This document shows, piece by piece, positions 33,901-42,201 of a stretch of 64,000 bases of DNA; the first letter of the stretch is position 1; each line of letters begins with the position of its first letter. The DNA is from Afipia birgiae 34632. GTDB lineage: Bacteria; Pseudomonadota; Alphaproteobacteria; Rhizobiales; Xanthobacteraceae. The DNA is taken from contig NZ_HG326654.1 of NCBI RefSeq assembly GCF_000308295.2, positions 229,084 to 293,083 on the forward strand. Direction: 5' to 3'. Both the position numbers and the translations under genes were made by a program. The notes below the pieces were generated by a model. It was not told where the DNA came from, did not search any database, and saw nothing but the letters and a program-made list of their open reading frames with translations.

Positions 33901-34722
33901 ATCGGCCTCGCCGATCAGCGCAATGTCGACCCGCGATGTCTCGCCGTCGATCTTCTGAGTGATCGACTGGATGTTCGCAGGCATCGCGATCTTGGCATCC
34001 GCAAGATCGAACGTTAGTTGCGAGGTGAACGCCAGCGAAAACTTGTCTGCCCCCAGTGACGATGACACGCTGACGCCGTCCGGGATTTCAAAAACGAACC
34101 GGACGAAAGTCGGCTGCACGGAGGCCCGCACCCGGACCGGCGGCCGCTTCTTGGCTTCATCCGCCATCTTCTGAATGCGCAGTGCCCGCTCGGCGGCAAT
34201 CGCGCGATCCGACAATTCCTTGACGACCTCGGCCGGCAGCGCTGGCGGAAGCCCCGTCCACTTCTCCGGCAGCAAATCGATGAACACGCGCTCGCCCGCC
34301 GTCATCACATTGACGCGGACCTTCTGCGTCAGGGCCATGCGGATCGCGGTGCCATCGGGATCGCGGCGAACCGATCCGACATAGGCCGGGACCGAATCGG
34401 CGAGCAGATCAATCGGAACAGCGACCGGCTTCCTGAACTGGATTACCAGGATGGCTCCGGCGACGGTGACCTCGGTCGGGATATCTTCCTGAAACTGCAG
34501 GACCATCCGCGCATATCCGGACTGCGCCGTCAGCGTGGCTTCGCCCCTGACCGGTTCAGCGCGCGCAAATTGAGTCCCGATAAAAAGACAGGATAACGCG
34601 ACAGCCAGCGCAAGCGCCGGCGGCTGCAGGCCGTGGCAGAGCCTGTCCGCAAAAGACCGGGCCGTCGCCCCGGACTTCCGGGCGGCCTTGAACGTGCGGG
34701 CGGCCTTGCAGGACATTCCCAA
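30982..34722 (-). CDS. Large secreted repeat protein in the flagellar locus (TPR-like)
   Basis: A 1246-residue protein exported by an N-terminal signal (ALALAVALSCLFIGTQFARA). Residues ~55-300 form repeated small beta domains of AMIN-like type (YARMVLQFQEDIPTEVTVAG, PTFVRFVFEIPDGVSVSS). A linker at about 335-390 has degenerate KSPEAKSPDAK-type repeats. A further beta domain follows near 430-520. The last ~500 residues are helical and TPR-like (ALAALANPA-type and LRLQKREEITDDDAQRDLEV-like runs). AMIN domains localise periplasmic proteins to peptidoglycan. A consensus CtrA box lies about 90 bases upstream. The role is unknown; assembly or placement of the flagellum is plausible. Confidence 0.82.
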   Translation of the reverse strand: MGMSCKAARTFKAARKSGATARSFADRLCHGLQPPALALAVALSCLFIGTQFARAEPVRGEATLTAQSGYARMVLQFQEDIPTEVTVAGAILVIQFRKPVAVPIDLLADSVPAYVGSVRRDPDGTAIRMALTQKVRVNVMTAGERVFIDLLPEKWTGLPPALPAEVVKELSDRAIAAERALRIQKMADEAKKRPPVRVRASVQPTFVRFVFEIPDGVSVSSSLGADKFSLAFTSQLTFDLADAKIAMPANIQSITQKIDGETSRVDIALIGEADVHAFREEKNYVVDVAFEQGQKSKAARSLPKALSTPADKAVEIVPPTSQQIAQQMAKPADTVQSEVKSPEAKSPDAKSSEIAPPEAKTSDAKLSDNKPSDNKPPVADVKAEATPPKPEITAPSATAPVVAAAVDAPAKMPAASPPSVPAKAPQPDRPAMTPAAGVTVDARLTSDDFRLTFPFTSPTPAAVFRRSDSIWLVFDTDQPIDARAIKREGSWIVADAIPVDLPKGRALQIRLNRPQLATVVGDERAWTLILADKAQSPPQPLSATRNMADPSRASVGVSLAKPGQVHRFSDPDAGDVLLVMTAGGPARGFMKRQDFVEFALLESIHGVVVQQKSDDLTAGISSDTLILSRPGGLTLSTAMTAPDRATSVVRPVFDVTEWRTFQNAEFIPTRNKLLTAASMATGSARMPAHVDLARFYLARGMNVEAKGILDLALAEVKPGEEDAAALTVHAVASTLAGRSELALADLANPAVAVNIDSQLWKALALARLQKWADAREKFKNVEFAITALPVDLQRIVVAEAFRASLEVRDYPGATVRSDDLEVLGAGPNQAASIAVLRGRLAEALGRDQDALAAFAAAAGSEDRPAASEAKVREIALRQKREEITDDDAQRDLEVLAATWRGDSTEVKTLSMLTRLYAAKARYPETFAAAFRAIQLEPNSEASRKLQDEASVLFEQIYNGTKGDDLQPVEALAMFYEFRDLTPIGRRGDEMIRRLADRLVGVDLLDQASQLLQYQIDHRLEGSARAQVASRLAMVYLMNRKPERAIAALRTTRIADLAGEIRQQRLLLEARAQTDIGRHDLALDIISNVSGREAIRLRSDIYWASRRWRESAEQIELLYGDRWRDFQPLSATEKSDVIRAAIGYALAEDAIGLARFREKYNPKMDGGNDRAAFDLAAKPARANSADFARIAKMAATIDTLDGFLREMRIRFPDAMARAKLPPEIKTDPNPTGSLPEIIGVKKVKAAR

Positions 34723-34810
34723 ATCTTTCTCGTCAGAGTCTTTTCTCGCCGGCTCTCTGTTGTTCCGGACCTGTGGTTCAGACGCGCAATTTGAATCTAG
34801 AATTCGCCTG

Positions 34811-34825
34811 TTAAGGAGTTGTTAA
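34811..34825 (-). promoter_or_regulatory. CtrA-type box before the 1246-residue gene
   Basis: The minus strand reads TTAACAACTCCTTAAC, an exact TTAA-N7-TTAAC match, in the 112-base gap after motE. It implies that the large secreted protein has its own, cell-cycle-controlled promoter rather than depending on fliL read-through. Confidence 0.65.
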
Positions 34826-34834
34826 TCACCCGCC

Positions 34835-35602
34835 TCAATTGCGGACCTGCACCTGCGGCCTGCCCTCGATCTTCGGCAGATCGCTGGCAGACGATGATCT
34901 GTCTCCGGTGGAGCGGCGCGCCATCTCGACCGTCAATCGCTCGGCTGCTTCCGGCTGCATCTGTCCCATGATGTCCGACATCTTGCGGGGCGCGATCTGC
35001 GAAGCGATTTCGAACAGCACCGACAATTCAAGCCGATCGAAGACTTTCGCGGCGTCCTTCGGCTTCATGGATTCGTACATCGTCACGAGTCCCTTGAAGC
35101 GCGCGGCCTCCTGTTCCTGCTTCTGCTGCCCGGCGACGGACACCCGCGCTTCGGTCGCCTTCATTTCCTCGATCTTGCCCTCGATCCGCTTTTCAGCCGA
35201 CTTCATCAGGCTTTCACGGATGTCGATTTCGCGCGCGCGGGTTTCGATCTCCTGACGCCGCGCCTGGAGACTTTCGAGCACCGCGCGTTCCGACGCCGTG
35301 ATCGGACGGTTGGGATCGGGATAAACCACGTTCTCGGGCGGCGGCGGCAAAACTTCTGGAGCCGCCACAACCGGCTTCTCCTCTTTCTTGGCTGCGACCG
35401 AGCCGGTGATATCCGCTGGATCGACCTTCTTGCCCGACGGAAAGTTGAACGTCTCCTGCGCCCAGGACTTGGATTTCGGCGCATCGTCGTTGAGAATATA
35501 TCCGCCTTCGAGAAGAAGGCCCGACACCTTGAGCACGACCAGACAGCAGGTCGCGATCAGGAGTATCGGGATGAGCCGGATATCGCGAAGAATGGCTTTC
35601 AT
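34835..35602 (-). CDS. motE: Flagellar motor chaperone MotE
   Basis: A 255-residue protein with one N-terminal helix (LIPILLIATCCLVVLKVSGL), a proline-rich linker, a long coiled coil (about 105-175; RRQEIETRAREIDIRESLMK) and a C-terminal MgtE-N-like domain (YESMKPKDAAKVFDRLELSV, IASQIAPRKMSDIMGQMQPE). This is the architecture of MotE, a periplasmic chaperone for MotC in rhizobia. It overlaps the DUF6468 gene by four bases at the end of the fliL-fliM run. motB and motC are not in the window. Confidence 0.88.
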   Translation of the reverse strand: MKAILRDIRLIPILLIATCCLVVLKVSGLLLEGGYILNDDAPKSKSWAQETFNFPSGKKVDPADITGSVAAKKEEKPVVAAPEVLPPPPENVVYPDPNRPITASERAVLESLQARRQEIETRAREIDIRESLMKSAEKRIEGKIEEMKATEARVSVAGQQKQEQEAARFKGLVTMYESMKPKDAAKVFDRLELSVLFEIASQIAPRKMSDIMGQMQPEAAERLTVEMARRSTGDRSSSASDLPKIEGRPQVQVRN

Positions 35603-36081
35603 GCGGCGAGACCGGTCGCCCTTCGCCGCTCGGAGAAGGCCTGCGCGGCGGCAAGCAGCGCCTTGGCGTTCGACAAGTTCTGCGCCGATATGTTCTGCGC
35701 GGGAGCTACCGGCTCCGCTACATCGGCAGTGGCTTGCGCTTCGGCGCCGGCAGGCCGGGCTGCGAGCGCGATCTGGGTCAGGCGATTGAGGATCGCATCA
35801 CCAGCTGTCACCTGCTTTGCGAGTTTCGCAGACAATGCCGCGCCGGCCGTAAGCTGCGCGCCGAGATTCTCGTCGCATTCCCGCACGGTCACCTTCAGGC
35901 CTCCGATAGCGCGTTCGGCGATTTCCGTCGCCGTGATCAATTCGGCGATCATGGCGCGCATCGAATGCTCGTCGGCCTTGAGCCGCTTGAGACGGCGATT
36001 CAGCAGCATGCAGTAACCGATCGTGAGCAGAAGCAGAACTGCAACCAGGCTCTCGATCACAAGTCCGAATGAATGACTCAT
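35599..36081 (-). CDS. DUF6468 flagellar-operon protein
   Basis: A 160-residue protein with one N-terminal membrane helix (LVIESLVAVLLLLTIGYCML), a basic stop-transfer segment (NRRLKRLKADEHSMR) and a helical cytoplasmic part ending in a motif like AKALLAAAQAFSERRR. It matches DUF6468, a family found in alphaproteobacterial flagellar operons. It overlaps fliM by four bases and motE by four bases, so the three are translationally coupled. The function is not established. Confidence 0.82.
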   Translation of the reverse strand: MSHSFGLVIESLVAVLLLLTIGYCMLLNRRLKRLKADEHSMRAMIAELITATEIAERAIGGLKVTVRECDENLGAQLTAGAALSAKLAKQVTAGDAILNRLTQIALAARPAGAEAQATADVAEPVAPAQNISAQNLSNAKALLAAAQAFSERRRATGLAA

Positions 36082-37283
36082 TGTGCCTCCATCAGTTTGG
36101 TTTGCTCGTCTTGCTTCTCGAACATCGCGTAAGACGTGTGAGGTTTACGCAGCGGCCGGGTGACGCGAATGGCGACCCGGTCGCCGACCCTCCCCATCCG
36201 CCCCTCGCTGAGCGCCACGTCGCCGCATCGCACGGTGACCAGCGCATCGGGCCGCACATTGAGCGGCAAGGTGTCGCCGACCTTCAACGTCATCAATTGC
36301 TTGAGCGGAATGTGGGCTTCGTAGAGCACCGCATCGACCGCGATTTCGGCCTGCGCGATCTCGGTCGCGAGATGACCTTCCCAGATCGGATCGCGGCCGA
36401 ACTTTTCACCCATGAACATCTGCAACAGCACGTCGCGGATCGGCTCGATGGTGGCGTAAGGCAGCAGAAGTTCGATGTTGCCGCCGCGATCTTCCATGTC
36501 TATCCGCAGGCGGACGAGAATGGCGGCGTTTGCGGGACGGCTGATAGCAGCAAAGCGCGGATTGGTTTCAAGCCGGTCGATGGTGAAGGTCACCGGCGAC
36601 AGCGGCCGGAAGGCCTGCTCCGCATCGGCGAGCACAACCTCAACGAGGCGCTTGACGAGATTGGTTTCAATCGTGGTGTAGGGCCGGCCTTCGATACGCA
36701 GCGATGGCTGCCCGCGGCGGCCGCCGAGCAGAACGTCGATGATCGAATAGATCAGGCTCGAATCGACGGTAAACAGGCCGAAGTTTTCCCACTCCTCGGC
36801 CTTGAACACCGACAGCACGCAGGGCAGCGGAATCGAATTGAGATAGTCGCCGAAGCGCACCGAGGTGATGCGATCCAGCGAGACTTCGACGTTGTCGGAG
36901 GTGAAATTGCGCAGGCTCGTCGTCATCAGCCGCACCAGGCGGTCGAAGACGATTTCGAGCATCGGAAGGCGCTCATACGACACCATCGCCGAGTCGATGA
37001 TGGCGCGGATGCCGGAGTTCTCGTCGATATTGAGCTCGCCGTCGCTGAAGCCGAGCAGATTATCAATTTCTTCCTGCGACAGGACGCGCTCGCCGCCGGC
37101 CTTGCCGATTTCGAGACTGCGGCTGCCGTCATCGACCATCGCGGCCCACTGCTCGGCCATGGTCTCGGTCAGCGTATTGGCTTCCGCCTCAGCCGCAGCG
37201 GCGGCCGGATCTTCTGAATCGAGCGCGCCTTCCCATTCGGCGGCTAGCGCATCCTGATCGACGTCATTATCACCCGGAGACAT
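36078..37283 (-). CDS. fliM: Flagellar motor switch protein FliM
   Basis: A 401-residue C-ring protein. The family switch-binding motif LSQEEIDNLLGF sits at about residues 68-79, after an unusually long acidic N-terminal extension of ~65 residues (DAAAAEAEANTLTETMAEQW-like). The middle domain (GIRAIIDSAMVSYERLPMLE) and the C-terminal SpoA domain (LMTLKVGDTLPLNVRPDALV) follow. FliM binds phospho-CheY and sets rotation. It starts 18 bases after fliL and overlaps the DUF6468 gene. Confidence 0.96.
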   Translation of the reverse strand: MSPGDNDVDQDALAAEWEGALDSEDPAAAAAEAEANTLTETMAEQWAAMVDDGSRSLEIGKAGGERVLSQEEIDNLLGFSDGELNIDENSGIRAIIDSAMVSYERLPMLEIVFDRLVRLMTTSLRNFTSDNVEVSLDRITSVRFGDYLNSIPLPCVLSVFKAEEWENFGLFTVDSSLIYSIIDVLLGGRRGQPSLRIEGRPYTTIETNLVKRLVEVVLADAEQAFRPLSPVTFTIDRLETNPRFAAISRPANAAILVRLRIDMEDRGGNIELLLPYATIEPIRDVLLQMFMGEKFGRDPIWEGHLATEIAQAEIAVDAVLYEAHIPLKQLMTLKVGDTLPLNVRPDALVTVRCGDVALSEGRMGRVGDRVAIRVTRPLRKPHTSYAMFEKQDEQTKLMEAQ

Positions 37284-37301
37284 TGCTTCAATTTCCGTCT
37301 G

Positions 37302-37787
37302 TCACTGAATGATGATTTCCTTGAACAGCACAGCGTTCACCTGACTGGGTGAAATCGCGGCGTTGACACGGCGCGTCAGCTCTTCCTTCAGACGGAATAG
37401 CCCGACCGAGCCGTTGAGATCGGCCGGACGCAGCTCGCGCAGGTAGGTCTGAAACAGATCGGTCACCCGCGGCATCGTCGGCGCGATCTGTGCCATCAGC
37501 GGCTGATCCTTGACCTCGAGCACGACCTTGACTTTGAGGTATTGGACCCGCTCGCCCGGCATATTCACAAGGTTGACCAGCACCTCGGGCACATCGAGGA
37601 ACACCGGCGGCTTCGGCGGCGGCGCGGCGACCTGCACTTCCTTCGCGGGCCCGCGCATGAAGAAGAACCAGCCGCCCCCGGCCAGCAGCAGCACGAGTAC
37701 TGCGGCGCCACCCATTATAATGAGTTTGCGTTTACCCTTCGGAGCAGCGGCTTCCGCGCCCTCCTCGACCTGATCGTCGTCTGCCAT
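37302..37787 (-). CDS. fliL: Flagellar basal-body-associated protein FliL
   Basis: A 161-residue protein with a short acidic cytoplasmic start (MADDDQVEEGAEAA), one helix (LIIMGGAAVLVLLLAGGGWF) and a periplasmic stomatin-like domain (VFLDVPEVLVNLVNMPGERV, LKEELTRRVNAAISPSQVNA). FliL stabilises stator units. ATG 37787 is used rather than 37802 because family members open with such an acidic stretch. It heads the fliL-fliM-DUF6468-motE operon. Confidence 0.95.
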   Translation of the reverse strand: MADDDQVEEGAEAAAPKGKRKLIIMGGAAVLVLLLAGGGWFFFMRGPAKEVQVAAPPPKPPVFLDVPEVLVNLVNMPGERVQYLKVKVVLEVKDQPLMAQIAPTMPRVTDLFQTYLRELRPADLNGSVGLFRLKEELTRRVNAAISPSQVNAVLFKEIIIQ

Positions 37788-37899
37788 TGCCCCCGCCCGC
37801 AATCCTGGGATGGGCTCGATGCTGCCGAACTGGCTTTAACTGACGCGATACAAAGGCCGCCGGCGCGCGAGCGCCCTCTCCGTCCACCGTAAGGACGCA

Positions 37900-37907
37900 A
37901 TGGTTAA
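37900..37907 (-). promoter_or_regulatory. Possible CtrA half-site before fliL
   Basis: The minus strand reads TTAACCAT, the CtrA half-site type. No second TTAA is found 11 bases to either side, so this is weaker than the sites at flgB or 34811. It lies about 115 bases upstream of fliL within the 367-base gap to flgF; the rest of that gap is AT-rich near 38005-38030 and has no gene. Confidence 0.35.
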
Positions 37908-38034
37908 CGAAATCTTTCTTTTGTCCTTCAACTGGGAAATTTTTGCCGGGGCAACATGGTCAACAAGAGGTTATTGCCGACGCCGGGCGCCCCCAGAAAA
38001 TCAATAAATAATTGAAATTTCTAATTTTTTCAAG

Positions 38035-38051
38035 TTGGCACGGCTCTCGCA
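38035..38051 (+). promoter_or_regulatory. Sigma-54 promoter of flgF
   Basis: TTGGCACGGCTCTCGCA, with GG (38037-38038) and GC (38049-38050) separated by ten bases, matches the -24/-12 consensus apart from TCGC for TTGC. The downstream ATGGCGGACC (38058-38067) is also shared, at the same distance, with the flgI promoter. An AT-rich tract just upstream could be an IHF site. Confidence 0.82.
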
Positions 38052-38154
38052 TTGTAGATGGCGGACCGCAGCTTGGGAGAGCTTCAACGGTTCGCACGAT
38101 CCGCGTCAGGCCTTGGGAGAGGCAGGCCGCGGTTCAACAAGGGGAGATTGGCCG

Positions 38155-38922
38155 ATGGAGAATACGCTTCTCGTCGCATTATCGCGGCAGATGTCGCTTG
38201 AGCGGCAGATCGACGTCATCGCCAACAACGTGGCGAACGTTAACACCAATGGTTTCAAGGCCAACAAGTCGCTGTTCGAGGAATACCTGAACACCGGCGC
38301 CCACGAAGACAATTTCTCGGTTAGCGATCGCCGCGTCAGCTTCGTCCAGGACCGCGCCGCCTATCACGACTTCACGCAGGGTCCAGCGGCGAAGACCGGC
38401 AGCCCGCTCGACGTCTCCATCGACGGCAAGGGCTTCATCGCGGTCCAGACTCCGGCCGGCGAACGCTATACCCGCGACGGCTCGTTCCAGATCAACGCCC
38501 AGGGCCAGCTCGTGACCACCGGCGGCAATCTCGTGCTCGGCACCAATGGCCCGATCGTGTTTCAGCCGACCGACAAGGAGATTGTGATTTCGAGCGAAGG
38601 CACGATCACGGTGCGAGAAGGCATCGTGACCCAGTTCGACTCCATCCGCGGCAAGCTGAAGCTCGTGAAGTTCGACAATCCGCAACAGCTGGTGAAGGAA
38701 GGCTCGAATCTCTACTCCGCGCCCGCCGGCAACACCGCCCAGCCTGACCTCGCCTCGCGCTTCAATCAGGGCTTCGTTGAAAAGTCCAACGTCAACGCGA
38801 TCACCGAGATGACCCGCATGATGGAAGTCATGCGTACCTACCAGTCGGTCGCCTCGCTGATGCAGCAGCAGAACGACCTTCGCAAAAACGCAATCCAGAC
38901 GCTCGCCGAAGTTCCGGCATAA
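38155..38922 (+). CDS. flgF: Flagellar rod protein FlgF
   Basis: A 255-residue proximal rod protein. It starts MENTLLVALSRQMSLERQID, followed by VIANNVANVNTNGFKANKSL, and ends in the rod/hook helix NVNAITEMTRMMEVMRTYQS. ATG 38155 follows GGGGAG by eight bases and fits the family start; the longer frame from 38035 runs into the promoter. It is the first gene of flgF-flgG-flgA-flgH, behind a sigma-54 promoter. Confidence 0.96.
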   Translation: MENTLLVALSRQMSLERQIDVIANNVANVNTNGFKANKSLFEEYLNTGAHEDNFSVSDRRVSFVQDRAAYHDFTQGPAAKTGSPLDVSIDGKGFIAVQTPAGERYTRDGSFQINAQGQLVTTGGNLVLGTNGPIVFQPTDKEIVISSEGTITVREGIVTQFDSIRGKLKLVKFDNPQQLVKEGSNLYSAPAGNTAQPDLASRFNQGFVEKSNVNAITEMTRMMEVMRTYQSVASLMQQQNDLRKNAIQTLAEVPA

Positions 38923-38934
38923 GGAAACAGTTCC

Positions 38935-39723
38935 ATGCGCGCACTCTACACAGCAGCGACCGGGATGGCGGCCCAGGAACTCAACGTTCAGGTCATCTCG
39001 AACAACATCGCGAACCTGCGCACCACCGGCTACAAGAAGCAGCGGGCGCAGTTTCAGGATCTTATTTACGAACACGTCAAGCGCGTCGGCGCGCAGGCGT
39101 CCGATCAGGGCACCGTCCTTCCGGTCGGCATCGATATCGGTGGCGGTGTCAAAACCGTCGGCACGCCGCGCCTGATGACGCAGGGCACGCTGCTGCCCAC
39201 CGGCGGCGACCTCGATATCGCTATCCGCGGCGAAGGTTATTTCAAGATCCAGATGACCGACGGCACTTACACCTACACGCGCGACGGCTCCTTCACGACC
39301 GACGGTCAGGGCCGCGTGGTGACGGCGCAGGGCAATCCCGTGCAGCCGACGATCACCATCCCGCAGAACTCATCCGGCCTCACCGTCAACCAGCAGGGCC
39401 AGGTCTCGGTCACCACGCCAGGGACAACTACGCCAACCGTCGTCGGGCAGATCAGCCTGACGCGGTTCATCAACAAGGCGGGCCTGCAGTCGATCGGCGA
39501 CAACCTGTTCACCGATACGCCCGCTTCCGGCCCGCCGCAGGATGGCCTCGCCAATGCGGACGGCTTCGGCGACATGCAGCAGCGCAATCTTGAACAGGCC
39601 AACGTCGAGGTCGTTTCCGAAATCTCGGACCTGATCGCCGCGCAGCGCGCCTATGAAATGAATGCCAAGGTTGTCAGCGCTGCCGATCAGATGATGCAGG
39701 CCACCACCGGCATGTTCCGCTGA
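38935..39723 (+). CDS. flgG: Flagellar distal rod protein FlgG
   Basis: A 262-residue distal rod protein, the usual length. It begins MRALYTAATGMAAQELNVQV, with the SNNIANLRTTGYKKQRAQF motif, and ends in ANVEVVSEISDLIAAQRAYE and ATTGMFR, as expected. It lies 12 bases after flgF and eight bases before flgA. Confidence 0.98.
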   Translation: MRALYTAATGMAAQELNVQVISNNIANLRTTGYKKQRAQFQDLIYEHVKRVGAQASDQGTVLPVGIDIGGGVKTVGTPRLMTQGTLLPTGGDLDIAIRGEGYFKIQMTDGTYTYTRDGSFTTDGQGRVVTAQGNPVQPTITIPQNSSGLTVNQQGQVSVTTPGTTTPTVVGQISLTRFINKAGLQSIGDNLFTDTPASGPPQDGLANADGFGDMQQRNLEQANVEVVSEISDLIAAQRAYEMNAKVVSAADQMMQATTGMFR

Positions 39724-39731
39724 GGGAGAGA

Positions 39732-40772
39732 ATGATGTTGCGCTCTACACTGATCGCCGCCGCCCTGCTCGCCCTGACGTCCGACGTGTCATTGGCACAA
39801 TCGGAACGGGACTCGCTCGCCGCTCCAGTCTTGCGCGCGAACGTCACCGTCAGCAGCGACGTAGTCCGGATCGGCGACGTGGTGGAAAATGCCGGGACTG
39901 CCGCACAGATCGCCATCTTCCGTGCACCCGATCTCGGCTCCACCGGATCGCTGCCAACGCAGCAACTGCTTTCGGTGCTGCGCACCCATGAGGTGATTGG
40001 CGTCCAGACCCATGATATCCGCGAAGTCATGGTGACACGGTCCTCACGCACCCTGGTTTCGAAAGAGATCGAGCTTCAGATCGCGCGCGTGCTTGAGCGC
40101 CGCAATGGCCTCGGCGACGCCGCCAATATCTCGGTCACCTTTGAGCGCGATCTGCGCGAACTTCAGCTCGATGCCGCGCATACCGGCGACATGCGCGCCA
40201 CGACCGTGCGGTTCGACCCGCGCAATGGCCGCTTCGACATCACTTTTGAAATTCCCAACGACGTCACCTACACGCCGACCAAACTACGCTTCATCGGCAC
40301 CGCGGTGGAAACCGTCGAAGCGGCTGTGCTGACCCGCTCCGTCGAACGCAACGACATTATCAAGTCATCCGATGTCGTGATCGAGCGGCGGCCGAAGACA
40401 GAAGTCGGAAATGACGTCGCCAGCCGCGACCGTTCGCTCGGCATGCAGGCCCGCAAGCAGATGCGCGCCGGACAGGCGCTGAAAATGACCGACCTTGCAA
40501 AGCCTGACATGGTCGCACGCGACCAGGGCGTGACGCTGATCTACGAAACGCCGGGCCTTTATCTCACCGGCCGCGGCAAGGCGCTCGACAGTGGCACCGA
40601 GGGTGACGTCGTCAACGTCGTCAACCTGCAGTCGAAACGCACCGTCCAGGGCGTCGTGACCGGCCCCGGGCAAGTCTCGATCATGGTCCCAACGGCCCGT
40701 CTCACGACCGCCGCCCTCTCGACCAGCCCATCGCCAGCCGCGTCCGCCCCTGAATCCAGAAAAGCCGAGTAA
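39732..40772 (+). CDS. flgA: P-ring assembly chaperone FlgA
   Basis: A 346-residue periplasmic chaperone for FlgI. It has a signal peptide (LIAAALLALTSDVSLAQ), a long N-terminal region and a C-terminal SAF-type domain (RNDIIKSSDVVIERRPKTEV, ARKQMRAGQALKMTDLAKPD, EGDVVNVVNLQSKRTVQGVV). Longer than enterobacterial FlgA, as usual in alphaproteobacteria. ATG at 39732 or 39735. Confidence 0.93.
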   Translation: MMLRSTLIAAALLALTSDVSLAQSERDSLAAPVLRANVTVSSDVVRIGDVVENAGTAAQIAIFRAPDLGSTGSLPTQQLLSVLRTHEVIGVQTHDIREVMVTRSSRTLVSKEIELQIARVLERRNGLGDAANISVTFERDLRELQLDAAHTGDMRATTVRFDPRNGRFDITFEIPNDVTYTPTKLRFIGTAVETVEAAVLTRSVERNDIIKSSDVVIERRPKTEVGNDVASRDRSLGMQARKQMRAGQALKMTDLAKPDMVARDQGVTLIYETPGLYLTGRGKALDSGTEGDVVNVVNLQSKRTVQGVVTGPGQVSIMVPTARLTTAALSTSPSPAASAPESRKAE

Positions 40773-40777
40773 CAGTC

Positions 40778-41536
40778 ATGTCAAAGTCCAATGCGTTCAA
40801 TCGCCTCATAGTCGCCAGCAGCCTGCTGGCACTCGGTACCCTGGCTAGCGGCTGTTCGTCCCTCGATCGTCTCGCGGCGATCGGTGAAAAGCCAAAACTC
40901 TCGGCGATCGACAATCCGACGACGCAGGCGGGCTACAAGCCGGTGTCGATGCCGATGCCCGCGCCGCAACCGGCGTCGTTCAATCCGAACTCGCTGTGGC
41001 GAAACGGTTCGCGCGCCTTCTTCAAGGATCAGCGCGCGCATCAGATCGGCGACATCCTCACGGTGCAGGTCAACATCACCGACAAGGCCAACATCGCCAA
41101 CGAAACCCAGCGCAGCCGCACCAACAGCGAGAACTCCGGCGTCACCAGCTTCTTCGGCATCAACAAGATCCCCGGCACCAACGCTGCGATCCCTCCCGGC
41201 CGCATGCTCACGGCGGACTCCACCTCGTCCAGCGACGGCAAGGGATCGGTCAACCGGCAGGAAGCGTTGCAGACCAACGTCGCCGCCGTGGTCACGCAAT
41301 TGCTGCCGAACGGCAACCTCGTCGTCGAAGGCAAGCAGGAAATTCGCGTCAACTTCGAAGTCCGCGAGCTTGTCGTCGCGGGTATCGTCCGGCCGGAAGA
41401 CATCCAGAGCGACAACACCATCGACTCCAGCAAGATCGCGCAGGCCCGCATCGCCTACGGCGGCCGCGGCCAGATCACCGACGTGCAGCAGGCCCGCTAC
41501 GGCCAGCAGGCATTCGATATCCTGCTGCCGTTCTAA
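40778..41536 (+). CDS. flgH: L-ring lipoprotein FlgH
   Basis: A 252-residue outer-membrane lipoprotein. The lipobox is LASGC (Cys about residue 23). Family signatures are SLWRNGSRAFFKDQRAHQIG, DILTVQVNITDKANIANETQ and GNLVVEGKQEIRVNFEVREL; it ends in the aromatic GQQAFDILLPF. It closes the flgF-flgG-flgA-flgH operon, and a 15-base-pair hairpin follows at 41671. Confidence 0.97.
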   Translation: MSKSNAFNRLIVASSLLALGTLASGCSSLDRLAAIGEKPKLSAIDNPTTQAGYKPVSMPMPAPQPASFNPNSLWRNGSRAFFKDQRAHQIGDILTVQVNITDKANIANETQRSRTNSENSGVTSFFGINKIPGTNAAIPPGRMLTADSTSSSDGKGSVNRQEALQTNVAAVVTQLLPNGNLVVEGKQEIRVNFEVRELVVAGIVRPEDIQSDNTIDSSKIAQARIAYGGRGQITDVQQARYGQQAFDILLPF

Positions 41537-41670
41537 ACACGACGCTGATGCGTGATCTTGAATCGTTTTCGGAAGGAGATCACGCCCCCGAGTAAACGAG
41601 ACGGCTCCCACCGTCTTTCTCCCAGCTCCCACACCAGGCGGCGAACCTAGGCGCAGCATGGTGTTCACGA

Positions 41671-41705
41671 CACGGCCTCTGTCAGCTCCCCTGACAGAGG
41701 CCGTG
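41671..41705 (+). terminator. Long perfect hairpin after flgH
   Basis: CACGGCCTCTGTCAG pairs perfectly with CTGACAGAGGCCGTG across CTCCC. It is followed by ATCGTTTG rather than a strong T-run. It lies 134 bases past flgH in the 371-base gap before 41908, which holds no gene. Confidence 0.6.
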
Positions 41706-41728
41706 ATCGTTTGGGCCGTGATCGTTTG
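41699..41728. repeat. Tandem 15-base duplication
   Basis: GGCCGTGATCGTTTG occurs twice without a gap (41699-41713 and 41714-41728), the first copy overlapping the right arm of the hairpin. It looks like a recent slippage event. Confidence 0.7.
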
Positions 41729-41907
41729 AGGTTACGACGGCGTCATTCGCCGTGTTCAGCCACCCGCGGAAGTGATAATTTTCCCCGATGCGCAACTGCG
41801 AAGCGTTCAGCGCGCGGACAATCCCGCTGCCCGGCCGCCCCTGAATAGCGTGATGCCACATTGCAGCAATCGCAGCCTCGGGCGGCCGGCCAGTGAAGGA
41901 GGATGCT

Positions 41908-42201
41908 ATGTACGCAGCCATTCGTCAGGGAAAGGCAAAAGCCGGCATGGCCGAGGAACTGACGCGCAGGATCAAGGAAGGCGCGATCCCGATCATCAGC
42001 GATGTCGAAGGTTTCATAGCCTATTATGTGATCTATGCGCCGGACGACACTGTGACCGCGATCAGCATCTTCAACAATTTCGCGGGCGCGGAAGAGTCGA
42101 ACAAACGCGGGCTTGCGTGGATCGAGCGGGATCTCGCGCCGCTGCTCACCGGACCGGCCACTGCGGTCGCCGGGCCGGTTATTGTTCATACCCTCGCATA
42201 G
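41908..42201 (+). CDS. ABM-superfamily-like small protein
   Basis: A 97-residue protein that fits the dimeric alpha/beta barrel (antibiotic biosynthesis monooxygenase-like) fold: MYAAIRQGKAKAGMAEELTR, the strand GFIAYYVIYAPDDTVTAISI and ESNKRGLAWIERDLAPLL. Such domains are often small oxygenases or of unknown function. ATG 41908 lies eight bases after AAGGAGG. It stands outside the flagellar operons. Confidence 0.68.
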   Translation: MYAAIRQGKAKAGMAEELTRRIKEGAIPIISDVEGFIAYYVIYAPDDTVTAISIFNNFAGAEESNKRGLAWIERDLAPLLTGPATAVAGPVIVHTLA

